Source: Orobanche coerulescens (Eukaryota > Streptophyta > Magnoliopsida > Lamiales > Orobanchaceae). Taken from it: DNA of 64,000 nt. This document shows positions 11,052 through 22,858 of the stretch, piece after piece; position 1 is the stretch's first letter; every line of letters starts with the position of its first letter. The DNA lies in NCBI GenBank assembly GCA_033398695.1, contig CM065815.1:8054501-8118500 (forward strand), written 5' to 3'. The notes under the pieces were generated by a model, which saw only the letters and a program-made list of their open reading frames with translations, was not told where the DNA came from and did not search any database. The position numbers were made by a program, and so were the translations under genes.

Positions 11052-12830
11052 CATTTGATTTGGTCATTCCATAATCCCAATACTGTAATTATTTAGTGCA
11101 CGCGCAAATTAAGGTATTGAGATTCTCGTCTTCGAGACGATCCTCTTCAGTAGTTTTTTGAAGTGATGTTATAGTTTAATCTATTTGTATTCCGCGGATT
11201 TTATCTTTAATACCAATAAAAAGTACGTCTCTCACGCTTCTGGCGTCGAGGAGTATCAACAAATATATTTCGTTCACATTCGACTTTAATTCTTTATGGC
11301 ACATATACAACTGGTATATGAGATTTCATCACTCATTTGGCAATCAATAACTTGTTGAACTACGAGTTCATAGTGCGTAAATTTAAATATCCAACCCAAC
11401 GAGAATTTTTTGACTTTCTCTTATTTATATTTCATATCTCCCCCTAATATCGGAGATAGTTGAAATTGGATTATAAAATCAATCCTATTCAGTAGGTGCA
11501 CTAATAAGAGAGGGGGTGACCCAAATATTGTGCCTTTGATATGGATACTTGAATTTGAAATTTATCGCAACATGATCATTGGATAAAATAATATATCGCT
11601 TATAATTAATTCGATACTCATTGAATAAAGCTCCTTTTAGAGTTGACAATAAGAATATTGCCATATGAAATTATACCAATCATTCGGGGATTGTCTTTGC
11701 ATTCCTCAAGTAGAAATTGAACAAATCAATATGACATAAAGTTATGTATTTTTCATCTAAAATAAATACATGCAACTTCAAATGTAAATTGTTCTCGAGG
11801 AGCATGTATTTTTCTTCAAAAATATTAATTGTTCTAACTCAGGAGCAACAATTTAAATCAAAGATAATCATATATTACCGAAAATATGAAGTATTCATCA
11901 AGAATATGTGATATTCTTCAAAAGTATCAATTATTCTACCTTGGGAGCAACAATTTATAAGCATATAATACCCAAAAGATAAAATACTCTAAAGAGTATG
12001 TAAATATTAATTAAAAGTATTAATTGTGCTATGTCATGAGCAACAATTTATATCAATATGGTGATAATAAAAGCAATTCAATAACACAAGGCCATATAGA
12101 AAATATTCAAAATAATGCCTTTTTTTGTTTAATATTCTTCAGGAATATTAACTTTAATTGATGTGTTTATCATAAATACTATTATAAAAATATGACTATA
12201 TATCGTTGTGTTTTATCAAGAATATCAACGATTTTTTTTAATAATCTTCTAGATTATTAAAATTACAAATTCATGTTTCTTCAGGAAACCATGAAAATAT
12301 ATTAATGTAATGTGTTAAAAGAATCATTACAAATAATTATGCATCAATGATACAAGTATTATCATCAATATAATATTTAATAACTATCGTTATTACTCTT
12401 CTTCCAGAAGAAAGTGCAATAATTATTATGCAATCATAGGCGGATCTATGCATAACCTGGTGGTGCACGTGCACCACCAGATTTTTTTCAGAATAAGACC
12501 CCCTTCCCCGATAATATCTAGTATTATCTTTCCCGTTATTTTATTTTGGCAATAGTTGAATTATCGAGGAGTTTAATTATTTTTTACTCTCGAAGTTTAA
12601 TAGGTAAAGTCATATATACCTATTAAATATATTTTTTGATTTGACGTAATCTGTTTTGATCAAGGCGATATTAATTAAAGTGTTTAAAATTGTTTATTCA
12701 ACCTTGAAGTATTTCGCAAACACTTGTTTCTTTTGAAGAATATTTATGTAATATGATGAAAAAATTAAGATGCACCCTTAATACAAAACTAGCTGAAGGG
12801 TTTCAGTTAACCAAATATTAGAAATTATTT

Positions 12831-13055
12831 TTGAAAGAAATGTTGATTTTGCCCGTAGCAACTGCAAGTGTTGAACGAGTCTTCTCAGCTATGAAGTATG
12901 TGAAGAGTGAGTTATGTAGTAAGATGGGTGATCAATGGTTAAATAATCGTCTTGTAACATTTATAGAAAAATATGTACTTAAAACTATTAGTGATGGTGT
13001 TATTTTAGCACATTTTCAGGAAATGGACAGTAAATGTTGTCGATTTTCTTTATAA
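12831..13055 (+). pseudogene. hAT transposase C-terminal dimerisation domain
   Basis: The 74 codons include LPVATASVERVFSAMKYVK and NNRLVTFIEKYV, typical of the hAT C-terminal dimerisation domain (Dimer_Tnp_hAT) in the TTF-type zinc-finger transposases of plants. The upstream sequence is too short and A/T-rich to hold the BED/TTF finger and DDE core, so this is a fragment in an internally deleted element. The in-frame ATG is probably just an internal methionine. Not a functional transposase by itself. Confidence 0.8.
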
Positions 13056-13059
13056 ATAT

Positions 13060-13205
13060 ACGGATCCTTTGTTTTTTTTTTTGTTTTTTTTCCCACACAC
13101 GCACACGAGGGGGATCGTCCCCTGTCCTGAGTACCCCCAAGAGGCTCGATCTCACCCCGATCTAGAGGTAAGTTTTCCAGCATGACATGTTCGCCTCATT
13201 GTCCC
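13060..13205 (-). mobile_element. A-tailed SINE-like unit, copy 1
   Basis: On the minus strand a unit of about 110 bp (GAGGCGAACATG ... CAGGACAGGGGACGAT) ends in an A-rich tail. A sister copy on the + strand at 42990-43132 has the same order and also ends in an A-rich tail. Matching 3' tails suggest retroposition. No tRNA-like boxes recognised. Confidence 0.45.
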
Positions 13206-15440
13206 CCACTTTGTTATTACTGACTTTCTTTATGTATTATTTGTTATCTTTAATGTAATTTTAATATATATTTTATCGTTCGACATTATTTTTCGTGGGA
13301 CGGTCGGTGCACTAGTGGTTTTTCGGTCCTGGATCCGCCTATGTATGCAATTAATCCAACATCTATAAGATGTTGATAAAAATTGGTCAACTCAAAATAA
13401 TACAATTTTAAGTATATAAATGTACTTCATGATATTTAATAGTAATTTGTGATATTTATCATACAATATATGTGAATTTGTATTAATATATCTTCAGGAT
13501 ATATATCATAAATAAACATATAGTTAAATAAAATATAACAATGATATAAATAAATTTTAACACCAAAGACATAAATTTAAAAATATAAATATTGAAAGGA
13601 TTGGGATTAGTAGACTTGTCTAATAAGTGGTGAATTTTATATGTCATTTACATTGATATTTTCTCTAATACCAAATTATTTTCTTGAGAAATTGTATATG
13701 TCATTTGTCTCACTTGTTATCGCGGAATCATACATATTTTAAGCGACAGTTTATAAATCCATAGATTTATCGATACTTCGAAAATAATAGTGCATAATCT
13801 TCGACCCTGTAGAGAGAAATTTAGTAGTTCTTCATGAACTGTCACTAAATTTAGCACTACCTTTTTTTTTCCATACGAAAAGTATCATTTTAAAGATATC
13901 ATGCATATTTGTACTTTGATGAGACAATAAATCCTGACCACTATTCAATTCCAAGAACTTGGCATTCTATTCACAAAAAGAAGAAATAAGATAAGTCAAG
14001 AATTTGAATGATACAAATATCTTCAGGATATTTGACCATTTTATCACTAATTGTATAGCAACGATCAATTCAAATCATACTTCAGGTATGACATCATATC
14101 TTATATTGATAAAAACTCACAATATATCATAAGAGATAATATAATATTAAACTACACAATATATATGATTATATATTGACATATAATCTTAAGATTGTCA
14201 TTTTCATATACTTATCAGTAACAGTTGATATATCAACTCCACGAGATAAAATTTATAAATAATTATCCCCTACAAGGATAAACTCTAAATTTTATCTACT
14301 TCGGGAGATAAAATTTGAGCCATGTAATATTAAAGTTTTTAATTTAATATTGTTCACTCCCGGGAACAACTTGATAGTATTATTCGACCACTTACTAATC
14401 TTGCTATCATTGGAACACAGTCGGATTATGATTGTTGAGTATATCATATCTTGTACAATCTCGATAGAGGATATTCTCAAATCATATTAATATTTTTTAT
14501 TTGAGATATAAGTTATATTTTTCCTTCAGGGATAATATCATGCTACATCAAGAGCATAATGATTTAATTATGCTATTATAATTATAAGTAACAAATCAAT
14601 ATTCTTCATGAATATTGTATCATCACATAATTCATGTATAAATAAGAATTATTCATTTAGAATAGTAATATTCTTCAAGAATATTACAATTAATTGTGCT
14701 ACTTCGGGATCAATAATTTTAAGATCCATAATTGAATATACAAAGGAAAAAAATAGTACGAGAATTAATCAAGGCTCGAAATAACTAAACTAAAATAGTT
14801 GCTTCTTCAAGAGTACTTACAATATTCTTCAGGAATATTATTTTGTATTTTTCATTAGGAATTGCACAAATGATTAGATCTCATAATATTCGTCATGAAC
14901 ACATCATACTCAACTAGAATATGACGAGATAATGTTGTCCTTCTTCAAGAACTACAACAAATCTTTTATCTTGATAATCTTCTGGATTATTAAGTATTGT
15001 TGAATCGTGTTTCTTCTGGAAACAAAGAGGAATATGATTTGATAATAAATTTTGAGGTCATCATATATATTATTTATATATGATGCACACAAAAATATAA
15101 ATTTTAATAACTAAATATAATATATTTTTCCTCAAAATCATCATATGCAAGAAAATTTTTGAAGGAGTAAATAGAATTAATACCGTTCACCAATGTAAAA
15201 AAAAAGACTATTTATGTTCGGATTTTTTTTTATGTATGCAATACATTTTAGAAGCCGATCTCCACCGTTGAATTTGTAGATTTGCTTGTCAGGAAGATAT
15301 TGTAAAAATTTCATACTGATCCGACGGTTAACAAAGCGAGAATCGCGATTTTAGCGCGGTCTCGCGGTGCAGAAAAGCTGCTTGCTTTTTTTTTTTTTTG
15401 GATTTTGAAAATCGGAGAGAAAAAAAAATTTACTCGTAGA

Positions 15441-15457
15441 GTATCATGCTGATAACG
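15441..15457 (-). promoter_or_regulatory. Copia primer-binding region
   Basis: Next to the 5' (right) LTR the minus strand reads CGTTATCAGCATGATAC, resembling the TTATCAGCACGA region that follows many plant copia 5' LTRs. From memory, not checked against a tRNA. Confidence 0.5.
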
Positions 15458-15609
15458 TGTTATAAACTTGAGAGAAAAAGAGGGAAATTGGAAAAGAAGA
15501 AGAATAATATGTGTATTCTTCTGAATGCCAAAAGCCTATATTTATAGGTACACATCTAGAGTTTCAGGGATATAAAAGTCATTCATTAATAAATACATTA
15601 ATTACAACA
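15458..15609 (-). repeat. Copia 5' LTR (right copy)
   Basis: 152 bp partner of 2278-2429. The 5' leader (about 15200-15440) follows leftward and contains T- and A-rich tracts. Confidence 0.8.
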
Positions 15610-15723
15610 AGAACTATTTAATTTTTTTTATTGCTGCAACAATTGAACATGAGAGGATTTACCTTTTTTATTTCCTAATATATTTTAAATGCATGGTACA
15701 ATTATTGTTGTGATATTTATACA

Positions 15724-16231
15724 ACGAGGCATTATCCAACCCGTGCGATGCACGGTCTTTGGTTGAATATCTACGTGTTTTGCACGTAATATTGGGGCAG
15801 ACGGTTGAATGAGCAGATGACAGAATTTAAATGCCTTTTAGAGAAGTTTATACATTTTTTATTGTTATTGTTCTTTTATTTTAGTCTATGTAATTAGTTA
15901 TATGAAATGAGTCTTTACTAACCCGTATGTTGTTCTGGGGTTGTTTTTGGTTTATTCAACACATGCGATGCACTGATTGTATCTAAGATTTCATAGTTAA
16001 AATTTAACCATCTTGTAATTTATATTATCATTTAAAAGTTCATTTTAATCACCTTGTGTATTAGAAGGTGCATTTGCATTGTGATGTTTATCATAACTTT
16101 TGTATTTAAATTAGTTTATTTACATTAAAAGTTACAATTAAAATAGTCTCTTCATATATTTACAATTAAAAGTTACAATTAAATCCTCATTCCACATTAA
16201 ATTAAGGTGGATAAGTATTATATAGTATAGA
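15724..16231 (-). mobile_element. Non-autonomous Helitron-like element, copy 1
   Basis: 508 bp, near-identical to 51811-52319. On the minus strand it starts A|TCTATACTATATAATACTT and ends with hairpin CCGTGCATCGCACGG, 12 nt, then CTCG|T. The A|...|T boundary and terminal hairpin fit a Helitron; CTCG instead of CTRR does not. A second terminus-like CATGCGATGCACTGA lies inside at about 15963. No ORF. Confidence 0.5.
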
Positions 16232-16651
16232 TTATTAAAATCCAATTAATGTGATGAATTCTTAAAGGGATTTTTTTAAAATAGGGTAAATTGCATTTTT
16301 GGTCCGATGAGAGTTTAGGCTCGCGAAAGTGGTCCTCTTATGAACAATAATTGTTTCATACGAATTTTCCGTCCAAAATTAACGGGTGAATGCTACGTGT
16401 ATTTAGTAGAATGATCCCATAAAATTATTTTTTTTTCACAAGATAATTTCTCCACAATCCCTTTTGAGTTTGATTTTTGTTATCATTCAATTATATGTAG
16501 AGTATACTAATATTTTTTTAATAATTGTATGATTTGCTCATGTTGTTTATTTTTATCAGTAATTGAAGTTCAATAATAGATAACTTTTGCAATTTTCCAT
16601 ATAACTGGAAAACTATTTTCCAAGTCAGCCATTTTAGACGATTATTTACTA
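16232..16651. other. A/T-rich stretch without recognised gene
   Basis: No ORF or repeat boundary that I can support. It separates the Helitron-like copy from the outermost MITE of the nest. Confidence 0.5.
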
Positions 16652-16684
16652 TTTTCTCCGTCTCATAATAATTTGTGTCCCGTG

Positions 16685-16796
16685 TTGCATGCTTTTTGCT
16701 GACGACATTATGTTAGTGGCGGAGTCGAGAAGGGAGGTGAACTCGAAGTTGGAGCTATGGAGGTCTAAGTTAGAATCCCAGGGCTTGCGTGTGAGC
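16685..16796 (+). pseudogene. LINE reverse transcriptase fragment with FADD motif
   Basis: Open frame [15 protein letters not shown] through GLRVS is the catalytic motif-C region (F/Y-x-D-D) of a non-LTR reverse transcriptase. It is cut by the hAT transposon at 16796. Omitting the transposon and one copy of its 8 bp duplication continues the same frame into 41235-41963, so these are two halves of one ORF. Confidence 0.85.
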
Positions 16797-17189
16797 TAGG
16801 CATGGCATTTTGACCCGACCCGGTGGGGAACCCGGTCGACCCGCCCCGATCGGGGCCGGGGATTCCCCGCCAAACCGGTGCGGGGCGGGGCGGGTATACC
16901 TTGGTGACAAATCGGGGCCGTGGTCGGGGCCGGGATTTCTTTCCCCCGACCCGCCCGGGACCCGGTTTAAATATAATTAAGAATTTAGTTTTTTATATAT
17001 TTATTATATATTCTTTACCTTTTACATACCCGCCCGTATCTATCTATCACACTTCAGAATTCAGAAACCCTACCTACTCTCTCGCGCCTCACTCCCACCC
17101 TCCTGCAATCCCTCGCCTCGCCTCTCTCTCGCCACAATCGCCGCCTCCCACCCTCCTTCAGAGAATCAGAGACAGAAACACCGTACTCC

Positions 17190-17330
17190 GACCGCCGCTC
17201 GCCGCATCCCCAACTCCCAGCGACTCGCCTCGCCTCGCCATCGACCGCCGCTCGCCGCATCCCCAACTCCCAGCGACTCGCCTCGCCTCGCCATCGACCG
17301 CCGCTCGTCGCAACCCCAACTCCCAGCGAA
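17190..17330 (+). repeat. 53 bp tandem repeat in hAT leader
   Basis: Two full units and a partial third of a C-rich 53 bp sequence (ACCGCCGCTCGCCGCATCCC ...), starting at 17191, 17244 and 17297. It lies upstream of the transposase and gives rise to proline/serine-rich open frames that are probably not proteins. Confidence 0.85.
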
Positions 17331-17602
17331 CTCCGACCGCCGCGCCCAGGTTCTCACTTCTCAAATCTCACGTCAGTTTTTATGTTTTTGTACCCTTGTT
17401 GAGAAACCATTAAAACAGATTCTGAATATTGTCATGTATATCGGCATATTTTGTGTATATTAGTTTTCTTTGCTATTTCCTGGATTGCAGATTAATTTAC
17501 ATCGGTAACGAAATTTTTTCCTACTAGTGTATTTTTGTACTCGTATTTGTTGGCTTTATGGATGTCACTTGTTGGTTTTACAAGTTTTTATTTGTTCTAC
17601 AG

Positions 17603-19669
17603 ATGGATAGTACAGAAAATGAAAACCTTGGTGATACAGGATGCAATGCTATTGAAGGAAACGAGAAAACAGCAGAAACGAATTCGACTATCCACAGATC
17701 TGAAAGTGTGCATATAGAGTCGACTTCTACTACTGTTGAAGTAGAACCACCGAACAAAAGATTAAAATCTGTTGTTTGGAACCATTTTGACACAATACAG
17801 GTAGATGGTATTCGTAGATTTGCTAAATGTAAGTATTGCAATAAGCGGATGACCTAGACCAAATGATGGGACAACCCATTTGAAAGATCACTTTAAGATA
17901 TGTCCAAGAAGAGTTACAAAGGACATAAAACAACAATTTCGGTTCAAGAGCAAATGGCTAAGGATGGGAACACATCTTTGTTGAGTAATTATGCTTTTAG
18001 TAATGGGTTACTCGGGGTGATTTAGCTAATATGATCGTTATTCATGACTATCCACTTTCTATTGTAGAGCATTATGGTTTTAGAAAGTATTCAACCGGTC
18101 TTCAACCTATGTTTAAGGTGCCTTGTAGAAATACCATCAAGAAAAACATCATGAAGCTATATGAAACAAAAAGGGTGGTATGTTGCGTTGTTTGGAATGT
18201 AATGAAAGTAAGATTGCTCTTACATCCGATATGTGGACCGCTGGAACCCAAAAGAAAGGTTATATGGCAATAAAGACACTACATAGATACCAATTGGAAG
18301 TTACAAAATAGGATTATCAGGTTTTTTCTCGTCAACTGTTCTTTAAATATTTATTGATGCAGTCGTAAATTAAAGTTGTTCTTTTCCTGTTCTTTTGCAA
18401 ATCAGTCTTATGGTTAGTACATATTGAAAATCATATATTTCAATTTGAATTTCTTACAACTGATGGAATGTTGCAACTAAGAATTGGTTACAATCTGTTT
18501 TGTATATATATGGAATTGGTTATATGGTCAGCCCACTAATTTATATTTTCCTGTTCTTTTCCTGTTGTAATGTTACAATCTGTTTTGTATATATATGGAA
18601 TTGGTTATATGGCCAGCCCACTAATTTTCCTCGCTTATACAAGTATTGTATGTATTTTTAATATATTTATGGATGCAGCTTCATACATGTGCCTTCTCCA
18701 CACACGGCCGATGCCTTGTCTCAAGTTATGATGGAATGTTTTTTGGATTGGAACATTGACAACAAGTTGTCAACATTGACACTTGACAATTGTTCAACCA
18801 ACGATGCTTTGGTCGACAAGTTGCTAGGTACTCTTACTCCTTCCTCATTAATTTTAAAGGGTCGGTTGTTTCACATGAGATGTTGTGCACATATCATTAA
18901 TCTCATTGTGCAAGATGGGTTTTCCGTGATTGAAAGTGCAATCAAGAATGTTAGGGATAGTGTCTCATTTTGGTCATGTAGTCCTAAAAGGTCACAAGAT
19001 TTTAGACAAGTTGTAAGACAACTTGGTATAGATTGCGAAAAAGAATTGGTGCTTGATTGTAAGACTAGATGGAATTCTGTTTATACAATGTTGAATGTTG
19101 CCATTGAGTATAAAGACGTCTTCGCTCGCCTAAGCAAGAAAGACAAGCATTATGTTGATTTACCTAGTGAAGAGGAATGGAGAATGGCGTCTGATGTTTG
19201 TGACAAATTGAAGTTGTTTTATCGTGTGACCGAGGAATTCTCCGGGACCAAGTATCCCACTTCAAACATATTCTTTCCTTTGATTTGTGACATGAAATTA
19301 GAAATTATGAGTTGGCAAGATGCTCAAAATGGTGTTATTAAGAAGATGGCATCAAGTATGTTGGAAAAGTTTGATAAATATTGGGGAGTCATACATGATG
19401 TCATGAGTGTTGCTATTGTTTTAGATCCTAGGTATAAGCTAAAGTTGATCAACTATTTCTTTCCAAAGATTTATGGTATTTACTCAAAAGATGCGGTTAT
19501 GAGGATACGTAGCCTATGTGGTGATTTGTTTGAGGAATACAAAAAGAAGCATGATCAAAAGAAAGGGAAAAAACAATCTAGCACTACTCACTCACATGTG
19601 GGGAATGCTTCAATGGGAAAGGCTTCATGGAAATTAGAATTTGTCAATATGGTTTTTGAGGATGATATG
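17603..19669 (+). pseudogene. hAT transposase (BED finger, DDE core), C-terminus lost
   Basis: The start ATG follows a likely intron acceptor. About residue 55 onward, VVWNHF and CKYCNKRM begin a BED zinc finger, whose second half (HLKDHFKICP) is in another frame after a shift near 17855. Next come hAT core blocks: DYPLSIVEHYGFRK (18045-18090), a DMWT block (about 18220) and, after an apparent intron (about 18325-18679), TLTLDNCSTNDALVDKLL, GRLFHMRCCAHIINLIVQDG and DCKTRWNSVYTML. The frame stops at VNMVFEDDM, where Ty3 DNA begins. The C-terminal dimerisation domain is absent; only a possible last few acidic codons remain after 40684. Several frameshifts make it non-functional. Related to RICESLEEPER/ZBED-type hAT transposases. 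Confidence 0.82.
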
Positions 19670-22600
19670 TGTAATATCCGCAATTTTCGATTTTCGGTAA
19701 ATTTCTTTTTTTCGGTCGGAGTCCGTTTTGACGACTCGCTCATGACCGTTTCGTCATTCTGAGAATGATTAATTCTACACTTTTTGACATCCGAGTTCGT
19801 TTCGGTGTCGTTTTGTTGAGTTCCGTGCCTTTTAGCGACTTTTCCGCGCTTGAGTTCGATTCTTGCGAATCTCGTTCGAAACTGCTGTTTCGAGTTTCCC
19901 GCAAGTCCGTTTAACTTTGTTAGACGTGTTGTGAACTTCGGTTTGGTTATTCGATCACGTATCGTGATTTCCGGGCATTTTGGGCCATTTTGTAATTTCT
20001 TGAAAGTTACGGGTATCCGTATCTGTAATTGTTGTCTCGACCCGTTTCTTGGTCGCGTATGATTAATTATGGTATTATGTTTTCATTTCGGGTCGTTGAT
20101 GTTGTCCGCGAACTTTTCGTCGTGTTCGTTCCGTGCGTTTTCGGAAATCGGGTCGCCGAGCCACGGCCGGTTGCGGATCGCCGACGGTGGCGGGACTAGC
20201 CGGACGGTGCGGCAGAACCGCGTAGCGCACGCCACGGCCGAAGGCTGCGCTAACCGGCAGTGTAGCGCCGCCGGTGGCCTAGCGTCTTCTCGGACACAGA
20301 CAGTGGGGTTTCGAGGTTCTCGACTCGGCCAGATCGCCAGTAGCGCCGCCGTCGGCCGTAGCGCACGCTAACCGGCAGGGTAGCGCCGCCGGCCGACTAG
20401 CGTGCGTTACAGGTAGTTTGTCACCCGGTGGCTCTTTGGCGGCTAGCGCGCAGGCTTCCGGCCGTAGCGCACGCTAGCGGGAGTCGGGTCGACAGGTTTG
20501 GTCGGCAGGGTTGGTCGGTGATGCCGGGTCGTGTGGGCCCTGGCCGAGGGTACTCGGCCGATACCGGCCGATAGCGCACGCTAGTCCGGGAAGGCTAGCG
20601 CATGCTAGTCTGGCCCAGTATAAATGTGGCTGAGCAGTCACATTTCACTTCGTTTTTCACTTCCTTCCTTCTCCTTCCGCGAATGGCGATTCATGGGTGG
20701 CGAAGCCATGTTGTTTAACGACAAATCCATGAAGTCCTTGAGTTCATAACATCAATCGATCGTCCGTTATCAACCTTTGATCCAGCGAATCAAGGTAATC
20801 TTCCTTAGAACCCTAATTTCGTGAATTTGGGGATTTTTGCATTTTTGTCCGATTCGTTCCGTGTTGTTGATTAATTCATGATGGGTATGATTAATCTTAA
20901 TAGTATTCTTGTGTTTAACATCATTTAATCCATTGTTCTTCGTCGAATCAAAGTATAATTCTTGGTTTCCTTCGAATTGACTTTTTGGGGGATTTGTCCC
21001 CGATCTCGTTTTTCATCCGTTTTCGATGGATCGATTATGGTTAAATGATGTTGTTAAACATATTCCATGGATTGTATATCCATATTTCAACTTGGAATTC
21101 CGTTTTCGTGATTTGACGGAACGAATCGTGTTCTTGGCCGTTTTGGGGGAAATCCGTGAACTTTCGTCATTCGTTCTTTGAATTCAACGGCTTTGAGTCG
21201 TGTTATGGAATTCATTTCATTGTTATTATTTGTCCTTCGTAGTTTATGAACGTGAGTTGGCGTTCGGTGGAGTCGGAGGATTCGTAGTCGGTTCGGGCCA
21301 ACCTACTTCGGTCGATTCTCCGCGTTGTCCTTATTCGAGGCAAGTACCTTGCCCATACTTTTCTCGTTTTATGGATATGATGATCGGTGGTCGTCTTGAT
21401 GCGCTTGTTTGGTTATTTGAAATGAAGTTTCAAAGGATTTCGGTTTGGCCTCGTTAAAGGCTCTCTTTCAAAACGCGTGTGTGTTTTGTGAACGTTGTGT
21501 TTTGGGAATTTATTATGATTTGATTATTTTGAACGTTGAATAATTTGATGATGATACTCATATTGTTTAAAGTTATGGAATCGTGTATTCCGTATTTAAT
21601 CCTGTTATGGTGTTTTGAAGAGTTTGATAATGGTGTCGAGTTAATGGCCATCTCTAGTAAGTATTCTTAATGAACTTATATTCTTAGCATATTAGTATTG
21701 CATGAGTAACGTGTGTGTGTATGCTCACTACGGGTTAGATCCGACGGGGTCTCGGTAGGGGTCCACGGAGGGGTGGATCCGCGAGCTTGCTTTTAACCAC
21801 TACGGGTTAGATCCGACGGGGTCTCGGTAGGGGTCCACGGAGTGGTGGATCCATGGTTAATTGTGGTGCATTTTTACAAATGTGATTTGATATTGGCATT
21901 TCCGGAAATGAGTGCTTTCGAACGGTTTTCATGATTGCATGCATTGACTAAGTGTGTAAGAGGTAAGTTGTTCGTTTGGCCTACTTGGCTAGGATGGCAC
22001 TAGAGTATTTTGTTGTTTGTTTTAAATCTTTTATTTGTGGATTTTGATGTTGGGAGACGAACCTTGTGGTCGATCTTGTGTACTGTGAGTTGTTGGGGCT
22101 AAAATCCCAATGGTTTGTAAAAGTCGTTTTACGGATTTGGGGCTAAAATCCCAACGGTTTGGTTAATATCATTTTTCAGAAAGTAAACCTTTGGGGCGGT
22201 GACCCCTTTTTGTCTTTTGGATTTTGAAAAGTAGGATTTGATAATCCTAAATTGTTTTCTATTAAACCTCTCGATGGCATTCTAAATCGTCTTATAAATT
22301 ATTTCCATTGATTTATGGTATTTTGATTTTTAAAGGTTTTCTCAAACCCTTGCCTCGAGAGGTACTTTTCGTTTCGTTTGGATCTTTGAGGATTCCTGGT
22401 TATTGTTATTCGTGGAATGTGAATTGTATGGCTCGTATTTGCACTTTGTATTTGCACTAGCAAAACAGTGGAGTTTTGCTAACCCCCGAGTATACGGGGG
22501 GTGGATATCTATTTTTGCATTCAGGTTTTGGAGCATAACACAGGGTCGGCACGAAGGATGATGAAAGATGATCGATACTAATCACATGAGGAACCGCACT

Positions 22601-22858
22601 TTGTTTATTGGTTCAGTTGTACTCTATTTTTCCGCTGCTATATTGTTCCCGTTGTACGGGTGTGGTTGTATTTTGTCCCCTGCGTGGGCATGAGTTGTAT
22701 TTGAGTTGTATGTATTTGTGGAAAGACCAAATCGGTATACTGAGTCATTTTAGCCTGAAAGGCATGATTGAGTTGTTATATGTCGTTACCAGCCTGGTAG
22801 ATCCTTGAGGAAAGGTTCTACGGCGTGTAATATCCCTGAGCGGATTGGGGGTGTTACA
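19670..22858 (+). repeat. Ty3 LARD LTR 1 (3.19 kb)
   Basis: Starts TGTAATATCCGCAATTTTCG, ends GGGGGTGTTACA. Contains an array of TAGCGCACGCTA-like words (20223-20607), a TATA box (20619-20625) just after it, and a 72 bp tandem repeat (21726-21852, GGTTAGATCCGACGGGG). It interrupts the hAT transposase. Confidence 0.88.
20223..20607 (+). promoter_or_regulatory. TAGCGCACGCTA array in LARD LTR 1
   Basis: Copies or one/two-mismatch variants at 20223, 20359, 20398 (inverted), 20465, 20572 and 20596, ending 12 bp before TATAAAT (20619-20625). The word is a near-palindrome (TAGCG-CA-CGCTA). Position suggests promoter-proximal binding sites; that is inference. Confidence 0.6.

Larger units (their letters stand above)
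12435..13343 (+). mobile_element. hAT element, 909 bp, internally deleted
   Basis: Terminal inverted repeats CATAGGCGGATC, flanked by a perfect 8 bp duplication TATGCAAT (12427-12434, 13344-13351). Immediately inside the left end is a palindrome GGTGGTGCACGTGCACCACC. It keeps only the transposase C-terminus (12831-13055) and an unrelated A-tailed unit (13060-13205). Confidence 0.88.
11800..15030. repeat. Ladder of short hairpins, CTTCAG/CTTCAA loops (copia interior)
   Basis: At least fifteen small inverted repeats of the form stem-CTTCAG-stem recur, each with a different stem: AATATTCTTCAGGAATATT (12132, 14824), AATATCTTCAGGATATT (about 14012), TGTTTCTTCAGGAAAC (about 12272), ATATATCTTCAGGATATAT (about 13487), AATATTCTTCAAGAATATT (about 14668), AATCTTCTAGATT (about 12243). 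Similar ones lie at 2897-2925, 4045-4060 and 4427-4437. The loop is conserved and the stems vary but stay self-complementary. The stretch is otherwise A/T-rich with no recognisable coding sequence, where the 5' half of the minus-strand copia interior should be. Confidence 0.65.
2278..15609 (-). mobile_element. Decayed Ty1/copia LTR retrotransposon with nested insertions
   Basis: Two 152 bp LTRs starting TGTTATAAAC and ending ACAACA flank the interval. Orientation is minus: the primer-binding region lies next to the right LTR, the polypurine tract (AGGTGGAG) next to the left LTR, and pol remnants read leftward. Subtracting the three insertions (3087-3553, 4562-11051, 12435-13343) leaves about 5.4 kb, normal for copia. 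The bases flanking the LTRs (GGTAC and AGAAC) are not a perfect duplication. All coding sequence is broken. Confidence 0.8.

Noticed and set aside
16823..17413. 196-codon proline/serine-rich open frame
   Set aside because: Produced by the GC-rich subterminal region and the 53 bp tandem repeat of the hAT element; the transposase starts later.
21200..21457. 85-codon open frame conserved at 26695-26952
   Set aside because: Conserved only because both lie in near-identical LARD LTRs; no known domain.
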